The position numbers were made by a program, and so were the translations under genes. The notes under the pieces are model-generated. The model was not told where the DNA came from. It saw nothing but the letters and a program-made list of their open reading frames with translations, and made no database searches. From the NCBI GenBank assembly GCA_023055355.1, contig JALJCS010000020.1, positions 6,369,001 to 6,433,000 on the forward strand: 64,000 nt of DNA, in the 5' to 3' direction. This document shows, one piece after another, positions 1-13,602 of the stretch. Source of the DNA: Agelaius tricolor (taxonomy: Eukaryota > Chordata > Aves > Passeriformes > Icteridae). Each line of letters starts with the position of its first letter. The stretch's first letter is position 1.

Positions 1-3000
1 GAGGTCCAATTGCAAGTGAGAACAACAGGGAGTTGTGAGAAAACAATTCTCCCAGGCTTTGAGGATAAATCCTCACATCTCTTGGTCACAGCTCCACTTC
101 TCCCAGGCTTGTGAGGAAGCTCACAGTGCTGATGGCACTGAGCTCATGTAAGTGTCAGTTATTTTGGAATCTCTCCAGAGAGAAATATTTTGACAGTCAT
201 ATTCTGTTCATTATTCCTGCAAGAGAGGAAACACTCACGTCGTTATCAAAAGGAGTGCAGTCAGCCCACCATGCTCTTGCCTGCCTGGCTTACTTATCTT
301 GATAAATGCCGGCTAAGATCAGGACTTAGTGCCATTAGATGTGTCTAAAACATGAAGCTGTCATTACTGTGTCAGCACCAAGGACTGTTTCCAACCGTGA
401 TAACGGTGGGGCCACGTTTTGAACAAAGGTTTGAGCCTGCAATGGCCTGCCACACCAGCTGGTTCCCATTACTGCACAGAGACCTTTTGCTCACCATTAT
501 GAGCTTCACCATTTCTTTCTTTTTAATTGGAAACCAGAGATATCCTCCCCATCTATGACTCATGTTGGGCCTAGCAAAGGGTTACCTCATGGTTAGGGGC
601 TGGCAGAGGTTGGAGTCTGCAGCAGTTCAAAGATCTGTTTGATGCAAAGGCTGAAGAACAGCAGGTTAAGAGCTCCAGACTGCAACCAGCTCTGCCACAC
701 ACACCCTGCATCCTGGTCCGTCCCCTCTGCCAAAGCTCCAGCAGCACGGGCACCAGGGGCACAGAGCTGATGACACACAGTGCTGATGCAAGAACACATC
801 TCTGGAACACCTTTTTGACACTGGTCAGCTCTAAGGTGAGCAGTTTCATACCAACAGTGAGATGGGAAGGACTCAAGTTCATTCTGACCTGACTCAGCCC
901 AACATTTAAGCAAAATGCTTAAGTACTTCTCTGTCCAGCAAAGCATTTAAGTGTGTGATTTAATTTATAAAGGTAAATGTTTATGTGCTTTGGACTGTTG
1001 AACTGGCAGGTATTACACCATTACACCAACTGCTATGTACGTACAAATAATTATATATAGACAACTGTTAAAAATATATCTATAGCTGATTTTAATCTCA
1101 GGTTTAAGGGATTCTCAGTGGGTTTGTAGAAATTACACAGCCCTGCAAACAAACATAATTACATACATCATTCAGTTGCTTTCCATTTTCCTAGCAGAGA
1201 TCTGTCCCTGCCAGGCAGCAGCCTGTGCTTTATTCCCCTGAGCCAGCACCTGAAGCTGTGCCGTGTTCCTGTTCCCACCAGACTGAGTGCAGAAGATTCC
1301 ACATGAATATAGATTTAAGACTTGCTGCTTGAAAATGTGCAATGTCAAGTGTCCCACTGAGTTTTACTGAGCTGGCTGTGGCAATATCTGCTACATGGTG
1401 CAGCATGATCATTTTAGACTTTAATCCTGCCTAATCCTGTTCTACAGGGTTTCATATTCCTTCCCATCCTCTTTGCCTGACGGTTTTGGCACCTATACCA
1501 CACACATTACATGACTTACACTGAAAATTAGGATCATCTGGGCATCTTAGGGTAAGGACTTTTGCTGACCACAGGGTTTATGTGAGACCCAAACCCAGCA
1601 CCTTGTGTTATCACCTTGGAGTCCTGTCCAATCTCACCTTAAACCATTTCAATTCCGTTGTGCTGAGAACTCCCCACATTTTGCTCAGTTTACACTTCAG
1701 TCGGTGGCATCTCTTATTTACAGTACATTGTAATGCAAATAGTTTGCAGCTTTTCAGCATAACAAAACTGTGATTTCAGAAGAAGCAGAAATCATGTGCC
1801 TCTTCTTTTGATTTTTTTCTCCCCTATGGCAAAGCAACAACTTACCATCCCTAAAATAAAACCAGTTAGAAAAAAAAAAGTCATTAATTTCCTAGTAAAT
1901 AGACACAGCATTAGAAGGGATTTGTTGAATTGCCTCACTGGAGCTGCAGGGTTAACATCAGGAGGAAGCTTGGCCCTTGCTTGATTAGGAGCTGCCAGTT
2001 TTGGGGCAGGCACTGAGCATCCTCCCCCCTGAGGAAGGGAGGTGCTCTTTAGGTGCCCACAGAGGCACAGCCTCATTGCCATTCTCTAACAGCCAAGCTT
2101 CACATTTTTAAGTATTTCACTTCCATAAAGAAGGTAATAATGCCTCCTGAAATGAGGAGAGAGATGAACCCACAACGAGCACAAGACATAAAGGGGAGAG
2201 ACAGTAAAATGGTTTGGTAAACAACTTAGAGTGCAGACACTGTGCTGCACACTGCTAATGCTCCAGTCCTAGAAAAATCCCTGAAAACAGCTGTGGGCAC
2301 TGCAATGTGAAAATGAACATCAGACACTGCAAGGGCATGGTTTCAAAAGGCAGATATGCATCTCAGAGCTGTCTTCAGGGCAGGTATAATGCAGCAAAGC
2401 AAAGAGAAGGAAAATAACCTTGTTCTGAATATAGCAACTCATGATCCCAAGTGGGCAGCAGTAATAAAGGAAATTGTTATTTACTACCCCCACAATGCCT
2501 GATAGGCCCTCATTTGAGGTAAAACACTCAAAGGTCTCCTATGGACCAACCAGAAAGTTTTAAATGGAGAGCACCTGGGTCTGTATTCAGTAAGAGCTTC
2601 CTGAGCCACATGGGTGTCAGCCCAAGGTTTTAGGGTAAAACTTTCAATAGTCTGTAGCACAAACTGTTTGCAACCTCCTCAATGGAGGGACAATAAGATC
2701 TGGTACTTCTCCTCTTTAGACTCTGCAAACTGAGGGGTGTCAAGGCTTTTTCATTAAGCTCAAAGCATTCAAGGGATTCACTGGTAGGGAGCACCCAGAT
2801 AAGAACCTCACACCTCATCTTTGGAGGGAACCCCAGAGGAGAGGAAGGATGGCCCACAGCCTTTGCTGTTGGCTGGGATGGGGAGGCAAGAGCTCATTTC
2901 CCTGGTCTGACACCAGCTACAAGACATGGCTCCTCCTCTGCTTAGTCTGAAAGACTGGGCTAGCAGCAATCCTTGCCTTCCACACTGCTGGTAATGAGCT

Positions 3001-5456
3001 GCTGCAAGGCTCCCAGTACCACAGAGGCCTCAAACTACAAGTGATACAATACATGATGGGTCGGAGCAGAACAGATTTTACCACAAAAGCAGCTGTGGAT
3101 ATCCCAGGCAGAGGCTGAATGCAGTTAACATGCTCCAAAATCATTCTGCTATCATATGTTGTCACTATTCAACAACAAAAAAATACAGATATAGATTTTT
3201 ACGCCTTGAACTTTCTTATTTTGACAAAGCACTTCTGCTGAGAATTTTGGAAGGTTGCTACACTACTTTTACTTTGTTCAAGTGTCCCTGATGACAACCA
3301 TATCCTGGAGTGTATTAGAGTTTAAAAATACAGCAGCAAGATAAGCAGTGGCAGGAAGATAGAGGAATTCAGAACTTTGAGAGTCAGAAGAAAAGATATT
3401 TCTAATCTCTGCTGAAAATATTAGACAAAGTGGATAAGGCAGACAAGCATGAGGAGGCTGTTACAAACAGGAGAGTCTGGAAAGGAGGAAAGGAGGGGGA
3501 GATTCTCACACCAGCAAGTGAGTTTGATAGCAAGATGAGAGAGAGAGAGGTCACAGCAAGACAAGTAGAGCAAGCAAGGAGAGCTCCACAGAGATACAGC
3601 CCAGAAGACAGGTCAGGGCAAGTCTGTGTCTATGGTTTGCTTTGTTCTTATTTTTGGCTTTCCACATAGTTTCAAAAGGAGAGGTTATCAGATAAGATTT
3701 GATGGGACACCATTAAGACAGAAGGTTTTTCCAGCTCTATTGTGTGCATGACATTCCTTCCCCTCTGGTCTCCTGAGAGCTGTACATCTGGGGATGTAAT
3801 CTGCAAAGCAGGAACACAGGACTGCACAGCAATGCTCCCTTTGGTGAGGAATTTGATCAAAGGTGCAATTTAAAGTGGGTGTTTAATGGCCTCACGGTGT
3901 TTCTTTACCCTGGGATTGTACAGCCCAGCCTGTAACATACCCCTTTGTGCTACCAACAGGTGCTGGGAAGTGTGCCAATGTCCTCATCTCACAGAAAGCT
4001 TCTGCCTTTGCTGATGGACTCCCCATGCTAAAGGAATTCTAGACCTTCACTGCTGTAAGGCAGGAGATTCAGCCACCTCAGCTTAAGGACAATAATTGCT
4101 ACCAGATGTTGATTTCCTGAGGGTTAAGTCTACAGGAATATAATATATTGGAAGTGGAAAAAAAAAAAGTGTGTTTTATAGCAATGCTCAGGGAGTTGAG
4201 GAGAGATGTAAAGGGAAAGGCTGGTTTCCACTGCAGCACTCAGAAGTGCCATATTTCTAAAGGTCAGAAGATTCTGCATAATCAACATGGGAAAAAAATA
4301 CTGGTGTGGAACACTTGGCAAAAAGAATCAGTAACCATAGAGGTGGATAATAGTATCTATCACCAGTGGTGCTGCCAAGGTGAAAGAGGACCTGATGCTG
4401 TTAGCTTGCTGAATACACACTAAGACACCAGCAGATGAGATGGGGGCTGAGGTGGGAGGAAACTATCATTCTAAGATTTCAGCTGCTCTTTTACAGGAAC
4501 CTACCAATTCCTCCCTTCTCTGTGCTTTCTTTCCATTCAGCTTCACACTGAATAATCCCCAACAATTCCATTCTCAAAGCTTTTTCCATGTTGCCCCTCT
4601 TATGGACTAGATTCTGCCAAGTTCTGCCTTGCGTCAAAATTACTTTGGACTGCTTTAGTTTTAAAGAAACTCCAGACCTCCCATGGCCACGTGGACTCAG
4701 ACAGATGGCACTGGAGAACTGCTCAGCACTGCCTTGCATGCAGAACTTCTCTAACACACACAGGATATCACATTGCCCAGCACAGATACTGCTCCAACAA
4801 CCCACCCTCGAGCCATTGGGTTTTATCCCTCCCAGCAACAGCCAGAGGACACAGGAGAAAGCAGAAGCTATGACACAGCTGAACGCAGGGGCTCTGGGAA
4901 AACAAAAAGAAAATGCCAGAGATGCACAAAGATGTCAGAGGTAGAGGGAAATGACAACAGGGATGTCAGGAAGATGGGAGAGACGAGGCTCTTGCAAAGC
5001 AAAAATGAAAAGTCTGCCAAAGCCTGCTGCAGCAGAGGAGCACACAGGACTGGACAAACCCCCACTGCTTGTACAACAATTCCTTGTTTGCCATGTAGTA
5101 TCCAGTGCTATTTTACAGCAGCACGATGCCCCTGACTCTTCCCCTGCTCTGGGATGTCCCTGGCAGCTGCGTGTGCTCTGCCTGTGCCACCAGCACAGCC
5201 TCAGGAGGCAGGAGAAAGCCCGGCCTGGTAATCTTGACAGGCTTAGGAGGGAGATCAGATTGGAGCAGTTCAGCATCAACAAGACTTGGATAAATCTGGG
5301 CATGCAGAGGAGGGCTCTAAGTACCTAAGGAACCCTCTTGGTGGTGATACTCAGCTGCTTACAGGGAGCAGTCAGGATTATCCTTTAGGATTTAGGTGCC
5401 TAAACTCTTCCTTAAGGTCCTCCTTAGGCATCCGTGCCTTCCTGTAATTCCAGCAC

Positions 5457-5488
5457 TCAAAAAAACCCAAAAAAACCCAAACAAATCA
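5457..5488. repeat. A/C-rich short tandem repeat
   Basis: Two copies of an A7CCC-type unit in direct succession (AAAAAAACCC), followed by AAAC. It is a simple low-complexity tract with no apparent function and is probably length-variable. Confidence 0.7.
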
Positions 5489-5608
5489 GTGCCCACCCTC
5501 TCCATGGAGCACTGGTTAAAAACACCTGACTCTGAATAAATCCAGGCCCCCTGGAACCTCATTTGCTCTTTGCAGCCTTGCAGCTGACTTTGGTACAGCA
5601 GGGTGATA

Positions 5609-5668
5609 TCATAAAATCACAGAACTGTTTAGGTTGGAAAAGGCCTTTAAGAGCATTGACTCCAACAG
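5609..5668 (-). mobile_element. CR1 LINE fragment (3' end)
   Basis: The + strand reads as a diverged version of the reverse complement of the avian CR1 3' end: an AAATCACAGAA block, then a GTTTAGGTTGGAAAAGGCCT block, then TTAAGAGCATTGACTCCAAC. The element therefore lies on the minus strand and only about 60 bp survive. It is followed by an A-rich AAATAAAAGATAAATAA-type low-complexity stretch. CR1 is the dominant LINE of birds and also occurs in other sauropsids, so this short match is the best lineage marker in the window. No coding part of the element is present. Confidence 0.8.
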
Positions 5669-5716
5669 TTAAATAAAAGATAAATAACAGATAAATAGAT
5701 AAAAAGATAAACAACC
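5664..5716. repeat. A-rich GATAAATA-type low-complexity tract
   Basis: Directly follows the CR1 remnant and consists of degenerate AAATAAAAGATAAATAACAGATAAA units. It may have grown from the A-rich edge of the retrotransposon insertion or be an unrelated microsatellite. Confidence 0.6.
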
Positions 5717-8217
5717 TTCAGAAATAGGCAAGAGTGCAAGGAACAAACAACTGCAGCAGGAGATCATGAAACAAAAATACAAAAACAATAACAAAGATTG
5801 ATCTACTTCTGTCCTAGTGAGGCAACTCACATTACTGCTCTGCCCCTGGGATTGCCTTTGGGTTCCCATCAAACTGACCACAGCCACACAATTGAGGTTT
5901 TGAGGGCTACTCATAATTTTTCCCTTTTTACTCTAACTTGGCCCCAAGAATCCCTCACAGGAAGCCTTTCTAATATCCTCTCTCTTTTACTAATTATAAA
6001 TGAGTAGCAATATTAAGATCTCCTTGCAAGGAACCTGAGGATTCCTGCAGAGCTTGTTTCAATGTAAATCTCCTTAGTAACAAAGAAAATGGAGGGGGGA
6101 AGAGAAGGAGCCTGCACAGGATTTGCAGCCTGCTTTTCTAGGGGTGTTTGCTGCCACGCTGTTCCAGGGATGATTCAGCCTCTCCCCCAGCACCCCTCAC
6201 TGCTCCTAACTTCTGGCAAGGATCACCCAAGAGGAATGTGGGGTTTTTTTTCAAAGTTCTCAATGAGGTATCAGCTGTTCTTTAAAGAGATTATGGTGGG
6301 AGCATTCCTAGCACATTGACTCCACTGTGCAGCCAGCCTTGTGATTAAATGGCTCAGCAAAGGTGGTTTCCAAGGATAAACTGTGCCAGGGATGACAACA
6401 TTTCCTCACCAAAGGGGGGAGAATCTAATGAAAAATAAGGATAGAGGGAAACTGCTCTAGCTCTACAGCTATTATTAGTGTCTCAGAGCATTGTCACTGC
6501 TTTGCCTGTGCTGTCAGATGTCACTTTGCATCAGTTCTGGGCAATGCTCAGAAGAAAAATGGTGGAACTCATTGAATTCTGCAATGCATGACTGGGCTCC
6601 GCTGCAGGGCTGCACAGAGGGTTAAGTGACCTCTTAATGCTGGTGGGAGCACTGCTCAACAAGTTCAAGTGGGCTCTCCAATAATTTATGCAAACACCTT
6701 TTTGCATAGACTGGTAATTTATAGTAATTTATCCCTTCTCTCCAGCTGCTCTCGCAAAGCATAAAACAGGTACTTAAAAAGGAGTTCCAGCACTCTGTCC
6801 TACTGTCCCCTGCAGCTGCTCCCTGCTGAACTGGCAAACCAAACGAGGGGGAAAAGACAACTGAGGCAAGGAAATGACTGACATGCAATGGACACTCAGA
6901 TTTTTGGGCACACTTGCTTGGAACCCAAGTCTGGGCCATGAGCAACCCATTAGCAGCAGCACAGCTAAATCCCTACACCCACCCTCTCTGGAAATTTGCT
7001 TTTCCACATTCATTCTACTTTTTGGATGATCACCCTTTTCATCCCCATTTGTTTTTCAGGGGCAGCTTCTCAGCATAAAGCTGAGCAACTTTTTCTCAGT
7101 GAAGAACTCTGCCCTCAGCAGATGCCGACTCGAATCCTTTCTGCTTTGAGGAGGCACATTATGAACATCCTCTGCCCTCTCAGGAGGAGCCCAGAATCAG
7201 AACAAGCTCTTTTTCCCTGCTCAGGATGACCAAATGCTGGAGTTGATGCTGCTGATCACGTGGCAGTTTACTTTGAACTCTGTGTACAAGCGAAGTTAAT
7301 GGGAGCTGACGTGAGACCTACACACATCCTACAGCACCCACATTACATGCCTGACACGCCTGCCTCTGCTCTGAACTGAAAGCCACAGCCACGAAGAAGA
7401 AAGAAACATATCTAGTTTTCCTTCTGATCTTAGTCACCTGCCAGCACAGTTTGTCTGCTCTAGCAGAACACAGGATTGTTTAACAGCCAGCTAAACACGA
7501 GTTAAAATGGCAGCTTTGGGGGTGGGGGGGATAAAAAAACCAAACAACACTGGTGTTAGTGACTTTTTAAAATAGGCTAAAATCATACCTTAACCTCCAA
7601 GCTGCAGACAGACCCTGTATTCTTGAGGTGAATTTTGGGAAGCTAATTTAAGTTCTCCTTTCAAAACATCTATTAGCAATTCGTCACACTTGATGTGACT
7701 GGGAGCAATGTCATGCTGACGGCTGCAAGATTTCAGCCAGACTTGTAGATCAGAGCACCTGATGGATTGCACTTCTAAGTACCTGCACAGCTCTGAAGCT
7801 CAAATTGACTGTCTGGCAGTATTCTTGCTGTCCTGCTGCATTGGAAAGCTTGATTTTAAGGAAAACCTTTCACAGTTTTGACAACAGTGGCCAAACCTCA
7901 GAATACCAGGAAAAAATGGATTTTTATTTTCTGAAGTCAACAAAACACAGCTGTGTATACACACAGGCTGAGATGTAACATTAGGAAAATCAGAGGGAGA
8001 CTGAAGACATCTTTGTATGCAGACACACACCTGATTCCCTGGGTAATGCACTGGCATGAATTCCCCATGGTCAGCCTGGAGGTGCAAGGCAGCTCTGACA
8101 GTTGCTTGATGAGACAGATCCCACAGGTCCCATTTCATCAAGGGCCCTGTCCCCTCCACCTGCTGGGCTCTGCTCCACTACTGGCTCCATTACTGGCCAT
8201 GTCCTGCTACCTCAGGT

Positions 8218-8251
8218 CAAAAGTTCCACTAAGCCAAAAGTTCCACTAAGC
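8218..8251. repeat. 17-bp perfect tandem duplication
   Basis: Two identical adjacent copies of CAAAAGTTCCACTAAGC (8218-8234 and 8235-8251). No gene overlaps it. It looks like a recent slippage or duplication event. Confidence 0.85.
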
Positions 8252-9369
8252 ATCTTCTTTTTTTTCCTGCTAGACCAAATCAGGACTAACCCCAAAACTA
8301 GAGGAGAAGGAAATAAAAAAAAACCCTCATGCACAAATATTTGAGCTGTTAAATACCACTGGGGAACTCTTAGACTAGAAAGCACAAACAGAATTTAATG
8401 ATCATCCAAAGATGCAAGTGTGGAAGCATATGAATTCCAACTTGGGAATGAATTCTTTGAGAGTTGTGCTCCTTTGTTTCCAAGGTCTAAATTTGTATTA
8501 TTTATTTTAGCAGCAATGCTACTGGTAATGTTTTTCCCCTTCCCTCAAGAAAAAAATAGTAATGTCTACTTTAATTTGCTTTCTCCAAGCTGCTGCCTTT
8601 GAGCTTTTCAGAGTGACAGAGAAGTCTAAGCAAAATTTCACTGACTCCAAAATCCCTTCCTTTGGTTTAATCACAGTTAAAGCTTGAGCAACAAGCACAC
8701 AAAGGCTACCTCGAGTGTAAAAAAAAAATAAAAGGGTGAAGAAGTACATCAAGTGCATCAGAAGTCTGCCAGGCAGAAAGCAAATGGCTAAATTTATAGA
8801 GGTGGCTCCTGCTAACAGAAGAGCTGCTCAGCCCCAGCTATTTCATTACTATTGCACTAAAGGATCCTAGGGACGTTCTTTTTGAGCTGTAGGCAATTCA
8901 GAGAGCAGAAACAGCACTGTAATTTGGCCTATGAAAAATGAGTAGGTGTTCACAGTTCATTTCCCAACAGAGAAAGTCATGCACATCACAGAAACCATCA
9001 TCATGCACAGAACTAATAGCTGCCCTGCTCAGCAGGCACACCCATGCACTTCGTGGCAGCCTTGCAGTGCCCCAGCCCTCACCACAGAAGAACAAGAGAC
9101 TTTGGTTGGCAACACTGCCAGCAAAGCACCTTTTTTTCCCAGATCTACAGACAGGTGAAAAAATACAGCAGCGCTGTAAGTAAGTAAATACGAACAACCA
9201 ACACCAGACTGCTGAAACCACAAAACAAATTGAAAGCTGTGAAACATTCCCAGAGAAATCCCCTGCTCCCAGCTGAACTGGAGAAAAAAACTCACTGAGA
9301 GAGTCATAAACACAAAGTGAAAAAGTCAAGGATGTGGGGTAAAAGATGTGAAACTAACAAAATGTTGGA

Positions 9370-9424
9370 TAAATATAAATAAAAATATATAGATATATAT
9401 ATTTTATTTTATTTTTTATTTTAT
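9370..9424. repeat. AT-rich simple repeat
   Basis: A/T-only stretch with AATATAAATA, ATATATAGATATATAT and ATTTTATTTTATTTT runs. It is simple sequence with no open frame of interest. Confidence 0.8.
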
Positions 9425-12400
9425 AAAGATAAAAATGTTGGAATAAAAGCTGCTGCTGCTTATCAGAATGAGTACCACCAGCTGTGGTCAGAGGGCAGTG
9501 GCTGGACAGGCCATGGTCTTGTTCACATTCCTTTTGTAGGCAAAAGAGAGGGCAAGGCTTGGGAACAACAGAGCACCAGCTCTTGGGATTCCAGCAGTCA
9601 GCTATGAACCTACACAGGGACTTTGCCTTAAGCCCATAACTTAGAAAACCCAAGCCCAAGTCTTAGAAAAGCTCAGGACCCCTCTAGAAGACCATTAGAA
9701 TGGTTTCTGCTTGGATATTGCGAAAATAAACCAAGTCAAATTTCACCTTGATTAGTATTTACATAATGCACAGGAAAGAGGAGAGGAGCACATAAATAAT
9801 GTACTGTTTGTTGCAGGCCTCTCAGGAGGAGAATTTTCAGCTCTGGTATTGATCTGCACACACACACCAGCTCTCTGTGCAGAAACCCCAAATCTGCCCT
9901 CTGTGCACAAACTTCCAGAAGCTGAGTCACACAGGTTTGGGTGCAGACTCAGGCTTTACTACATCAGAGGGTTAGACAGCTGCATTCCAGAGCCCCTCAT
10001 GGAAAAACATGGGGAGCTCCCAGATCTGGTTCATTTAGAGGATCTTCTCCATTTCCTTCACTTCTTTCCTTCTAGTGGAATTCACATTTATGACAACAGT
10101 GCCAGGAAATGCAAACTTGGGAGAGGATGATTGTTGAATTTATCCTCACGTTACAGTACCACCACTTATCCACCCAGTCTTAATACAAGTTGGGGGGACT
10201 CCAAAACAAAATTATTACCTGGGAATGACTCAGTACCACCAGTTTCTAAGGCAGCTGCACAATACAGTATTACTCAACAGCCACAAGCTGTCGGTGCCAC
10301 CTGTGAGAATAAAGTGAGAACAGTTTCTCTTCCCTATTCTCATTCTTTTCATGTTGGAAGGAGGGGTTAATTTCATGCCCAGTCCACATGGGTAGAGGTA
10401 GAGGGCATCTGGACACTTTTTCTTTACTATACCTTGGTGAACATCGTTAGAAAAATAATTCCAATACTTTCTTTGAAGAGACTTTTGCACTTCTACTTAT
10501 CCTACTCTGAACTTCTGGGTTTTTTAAATAACACCACAATCCCTTTCCATGCTGCTCCCCAAAGCACCAGATGTATCTGCTCTTGGTTTGCAAAGTCCTG
10601 GGAAGCATCTGCAGACATTCAACCAGAGTGAGAGAAAATGGCCATGTGGCAAAGCAACGATTAATCCCACCATATGCTGGAAGCTGCAGTGTTCCTCTGC
10701 ACATTTACAGCCCTAAAGCTGGAAGTTTACAGCCTTTAGCTAAATAGCTGAGGGTATTACTAGTGGCAAGAGGCATCTAAACAGTCCAACACAGCAACTG
10801 TCCCCTGATAAGACACTCATACTGAGCCAGCAAGAGAGGTACCACAAAGATCCAGCATCACTATTTTCCTGATGCATCAATGTCTCATGAGTTTGCAGCA
10901 AATGAATGTCATCCTCAAGCATACTGTTAGGAAAGATTGCTTAAAACTAATTAGCTCAGTAACAATGGCCTGTCATTATGCTACTAAGTCACCAGCACGA
11001 GCACATAAGTTACAGTGACAGCTCAGGGTATAAAATAAGTGCCTTTATATCAAAATTTGCAAAGTGCTTAGCAGTCAAATGCCAATCTATTCACTTCTGG
11101 TAATATTGCATAGTTTCCTCTTAATAGACTGCTCCAAACTCCCACACAAAGATATGACTTATTTTACTACAGAGAGGTCTTTCTACTTCATACACTGTCC
11201 ATGCACAAATATAGAAAGCTTTTTAAAGTGCATTTATTTCTACAGTGTTGATTCATTCCACATCAAGATGAACGTGAGATTCAGAACATGACTTCAGAAA
11301 AAGCTGAAGTTAATGGAACAAAAACTCTCTCTTGGGTGACTTAGCTGGGGATGCATGATAAACTGAAGGTAAGGACTGGATTTCGAGGGGCAAGAACATC
11401 AGCAGTTCCCACATGCAGCACTTTACAAGATTTCTCCAGTAGAGAAGGAAATAGTTATTGCTATAATTATTTCATAGTTCCAGTCAGCTGCATTCAGTTG
11501 TACTGTTATATTCCAATGGCAGGAAAATGGAATACAGTAAACTATAAATATCTGTCAGAATTCCTTTGAAAGGACAACAGTTAATTGCATAGCTTGATCT
11601 CCTGCCGTGCAGAGCTTGCATTTCAGGTTAGAAAGGTACAGATTGTTATTGATTTCATTCTCTTGAAACATGTGTGGTATTAAACTGTTCAAAAGACTTA
11701 TGGGGGAGGAATATATGCTTCCAAAGGAAGTCCTACAGCACAAGACTATGGCAGGCTACCTTCTTGTAAAATGCTTTCTGAAATTCAATACATTCCCTTC
11801 CAAAGGCCCTCACAGCCCCCTCAACTGAGGCTCCTTGCTTCATTTGCAGAAGTGAAATTAAATCAGCGAATCAGATGAAGGACAACAAAAGATCAGCAAT
11901 AGTATAAGGTGCATGTAAAAATTCTCTGTGTTAAGAATAATTCAGTCCTTATTACACACTCACTCTAACAGAGCCATTCCCATCTTTCCTGTTTTCCTTT
12001 CATCTAACTTCCAGTTCTACCTTTCTCTTTGCAAAATGATTCCAGGCAGTCAAGCCAATCCTTTTGACTATTATACTCTTCTCTCTTTGAATCCACTTCT
12101 GATTTGGCTCAGGCAAACTTGGTCTGGTGACCCAAAGACACCAGGACATACAACTGTGCAGTAATTAGTTAAGCCTCATCCATTCTGGGAATAAATTTCC
12201 CCTCATAGGCATGGACAGCAGTGAAGGTGAAACCCTGTTTAACACTTGTCCAGCTCATCTACTTGCCATGAACAGTAACTTGACCCAGTGTAAATTATGT
12301 ATCATTGTGATTTTGCCAGCCTCCCTCAGTGCTTAGCCTGCTGCTGGTGCACAGAGAGCCAAAATCCCACTGCAGGGAAGCCTTTATTAACAACTTACAC

Positions 12401-13497
12401 AGCTACTAGTAAATAGCTCACTCCCAGATTCTGTAATTAAGATGACACAACTTCCTGACGATTGCTTTAAAGAGACAAAATATTAGTGGAAGAAATGCTG
12501 CAGAAATGTCTCAGCACCTGTTTATCATGACCATGTGTTAAGCTCCATTTGCACACCCTGCCAGCCTTTATTAGGAGAGGTCTGCGAGTTGCAGACTGCC
12601 AAATATACCTTCTCTGAATCAGTTGTTACTGGCTTTCCCTTCACTTCCCAGGCTTAGGACACAAAACCATATTTACAGTCTTAACCTTCAGGTTTCCCAA
12701 GGTGGGTGGGTAAGGGTTCTTTCCGGTTCATTTGGGAATTTAATTTTTTTTTTTCTTTGAAGCATTAGCTGATTAATAATATGCACTGAGGGATTAAAAT
12801 GAAACACATCGCTTTAACAAATATAAGAATAAATTGAGCACAACCTTTGAGATACTTGGAAACAGAAGCAACTTCTACCCAAGGAAAATTTTTAACACTT
12901 GCACCCAATAAAACTGAAAAGATTGTGACTTTTATTCACTCCTAAACACCCTGCACCAGGACACAGCGAGCAGTGAGAACAGTGGCTGCACAGTCACAAC
13001 ATTTTAAAGGCCAGCAAAAGCATCATTAAATAGATGACTGAGCCCAACAGGATTTAGGCATCCCTAGCCAAGCAAGACACAGCACTAGCAGGGCCTGACA
13101 GCAGGCAGGGTGCTCTGCAGGCTTTACACAGGTGAGGCAAGAGGAGCTCAGAGCCTCCCCAGAGTTGCCCATGCCATGAAAATCCCAGCCATGGAGCATC
13201 CCCTTCCCAGGGCTGCCACCCCAGGGAGAGCAGCCAGGCAGAAATACAGCTGTGAGAGGGGTGGGGAAAGCTTTACTGAGATGAAGTAGGTACAAAAGAA
13301 TCTCTGGAGGAGAAGGAAAAAAAAAAAATTAGAGAGATATTTAAGATAACAGACAGCAAATGCAGACAGGATGCAAATGAGGAATTCTTCCAACAGATTC
13401 TTACCACACAGGATCACAGGAAGCATTTGGGCTCACTGCTGCAGAGGTGAGGAATACAGCCTACTAAAGACATTATGGGAGAGGAACACTGGGCTTT

Positions 13498-13602
13498 TGT
13501 CTCTTGAGCTCCATTTCTGTGGTTTAAAGCAAGGATAAAGATAATAACATCCTGTCCTGAAACAATTTCAGGAGTTAAATAGAGTATATACAGTCAAGTA
13601 AA
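13498..13602 (+). mobile_element. MIR-like SINE tail (ancient)
   Basis: The order of blocks follows the 3' half of the MIR consensus: CTC..TGAGCTCCATTTCTGTGGT, then AAGGATAAAGATAATAACATCC, then AGGAGTTAAATAGAGTATATACA, matching the MIR blocks CTCAGTTTCCTCATCTGTAAAATGG, GGATAATAATA and GAGGATTAAATGAGTTAATACA in order. Identity is moderate and there are gaps. An L2-type or other CORE-SINE tail is an alternative. No tRNA-related 5' half is visible. Confidence 0.45.
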
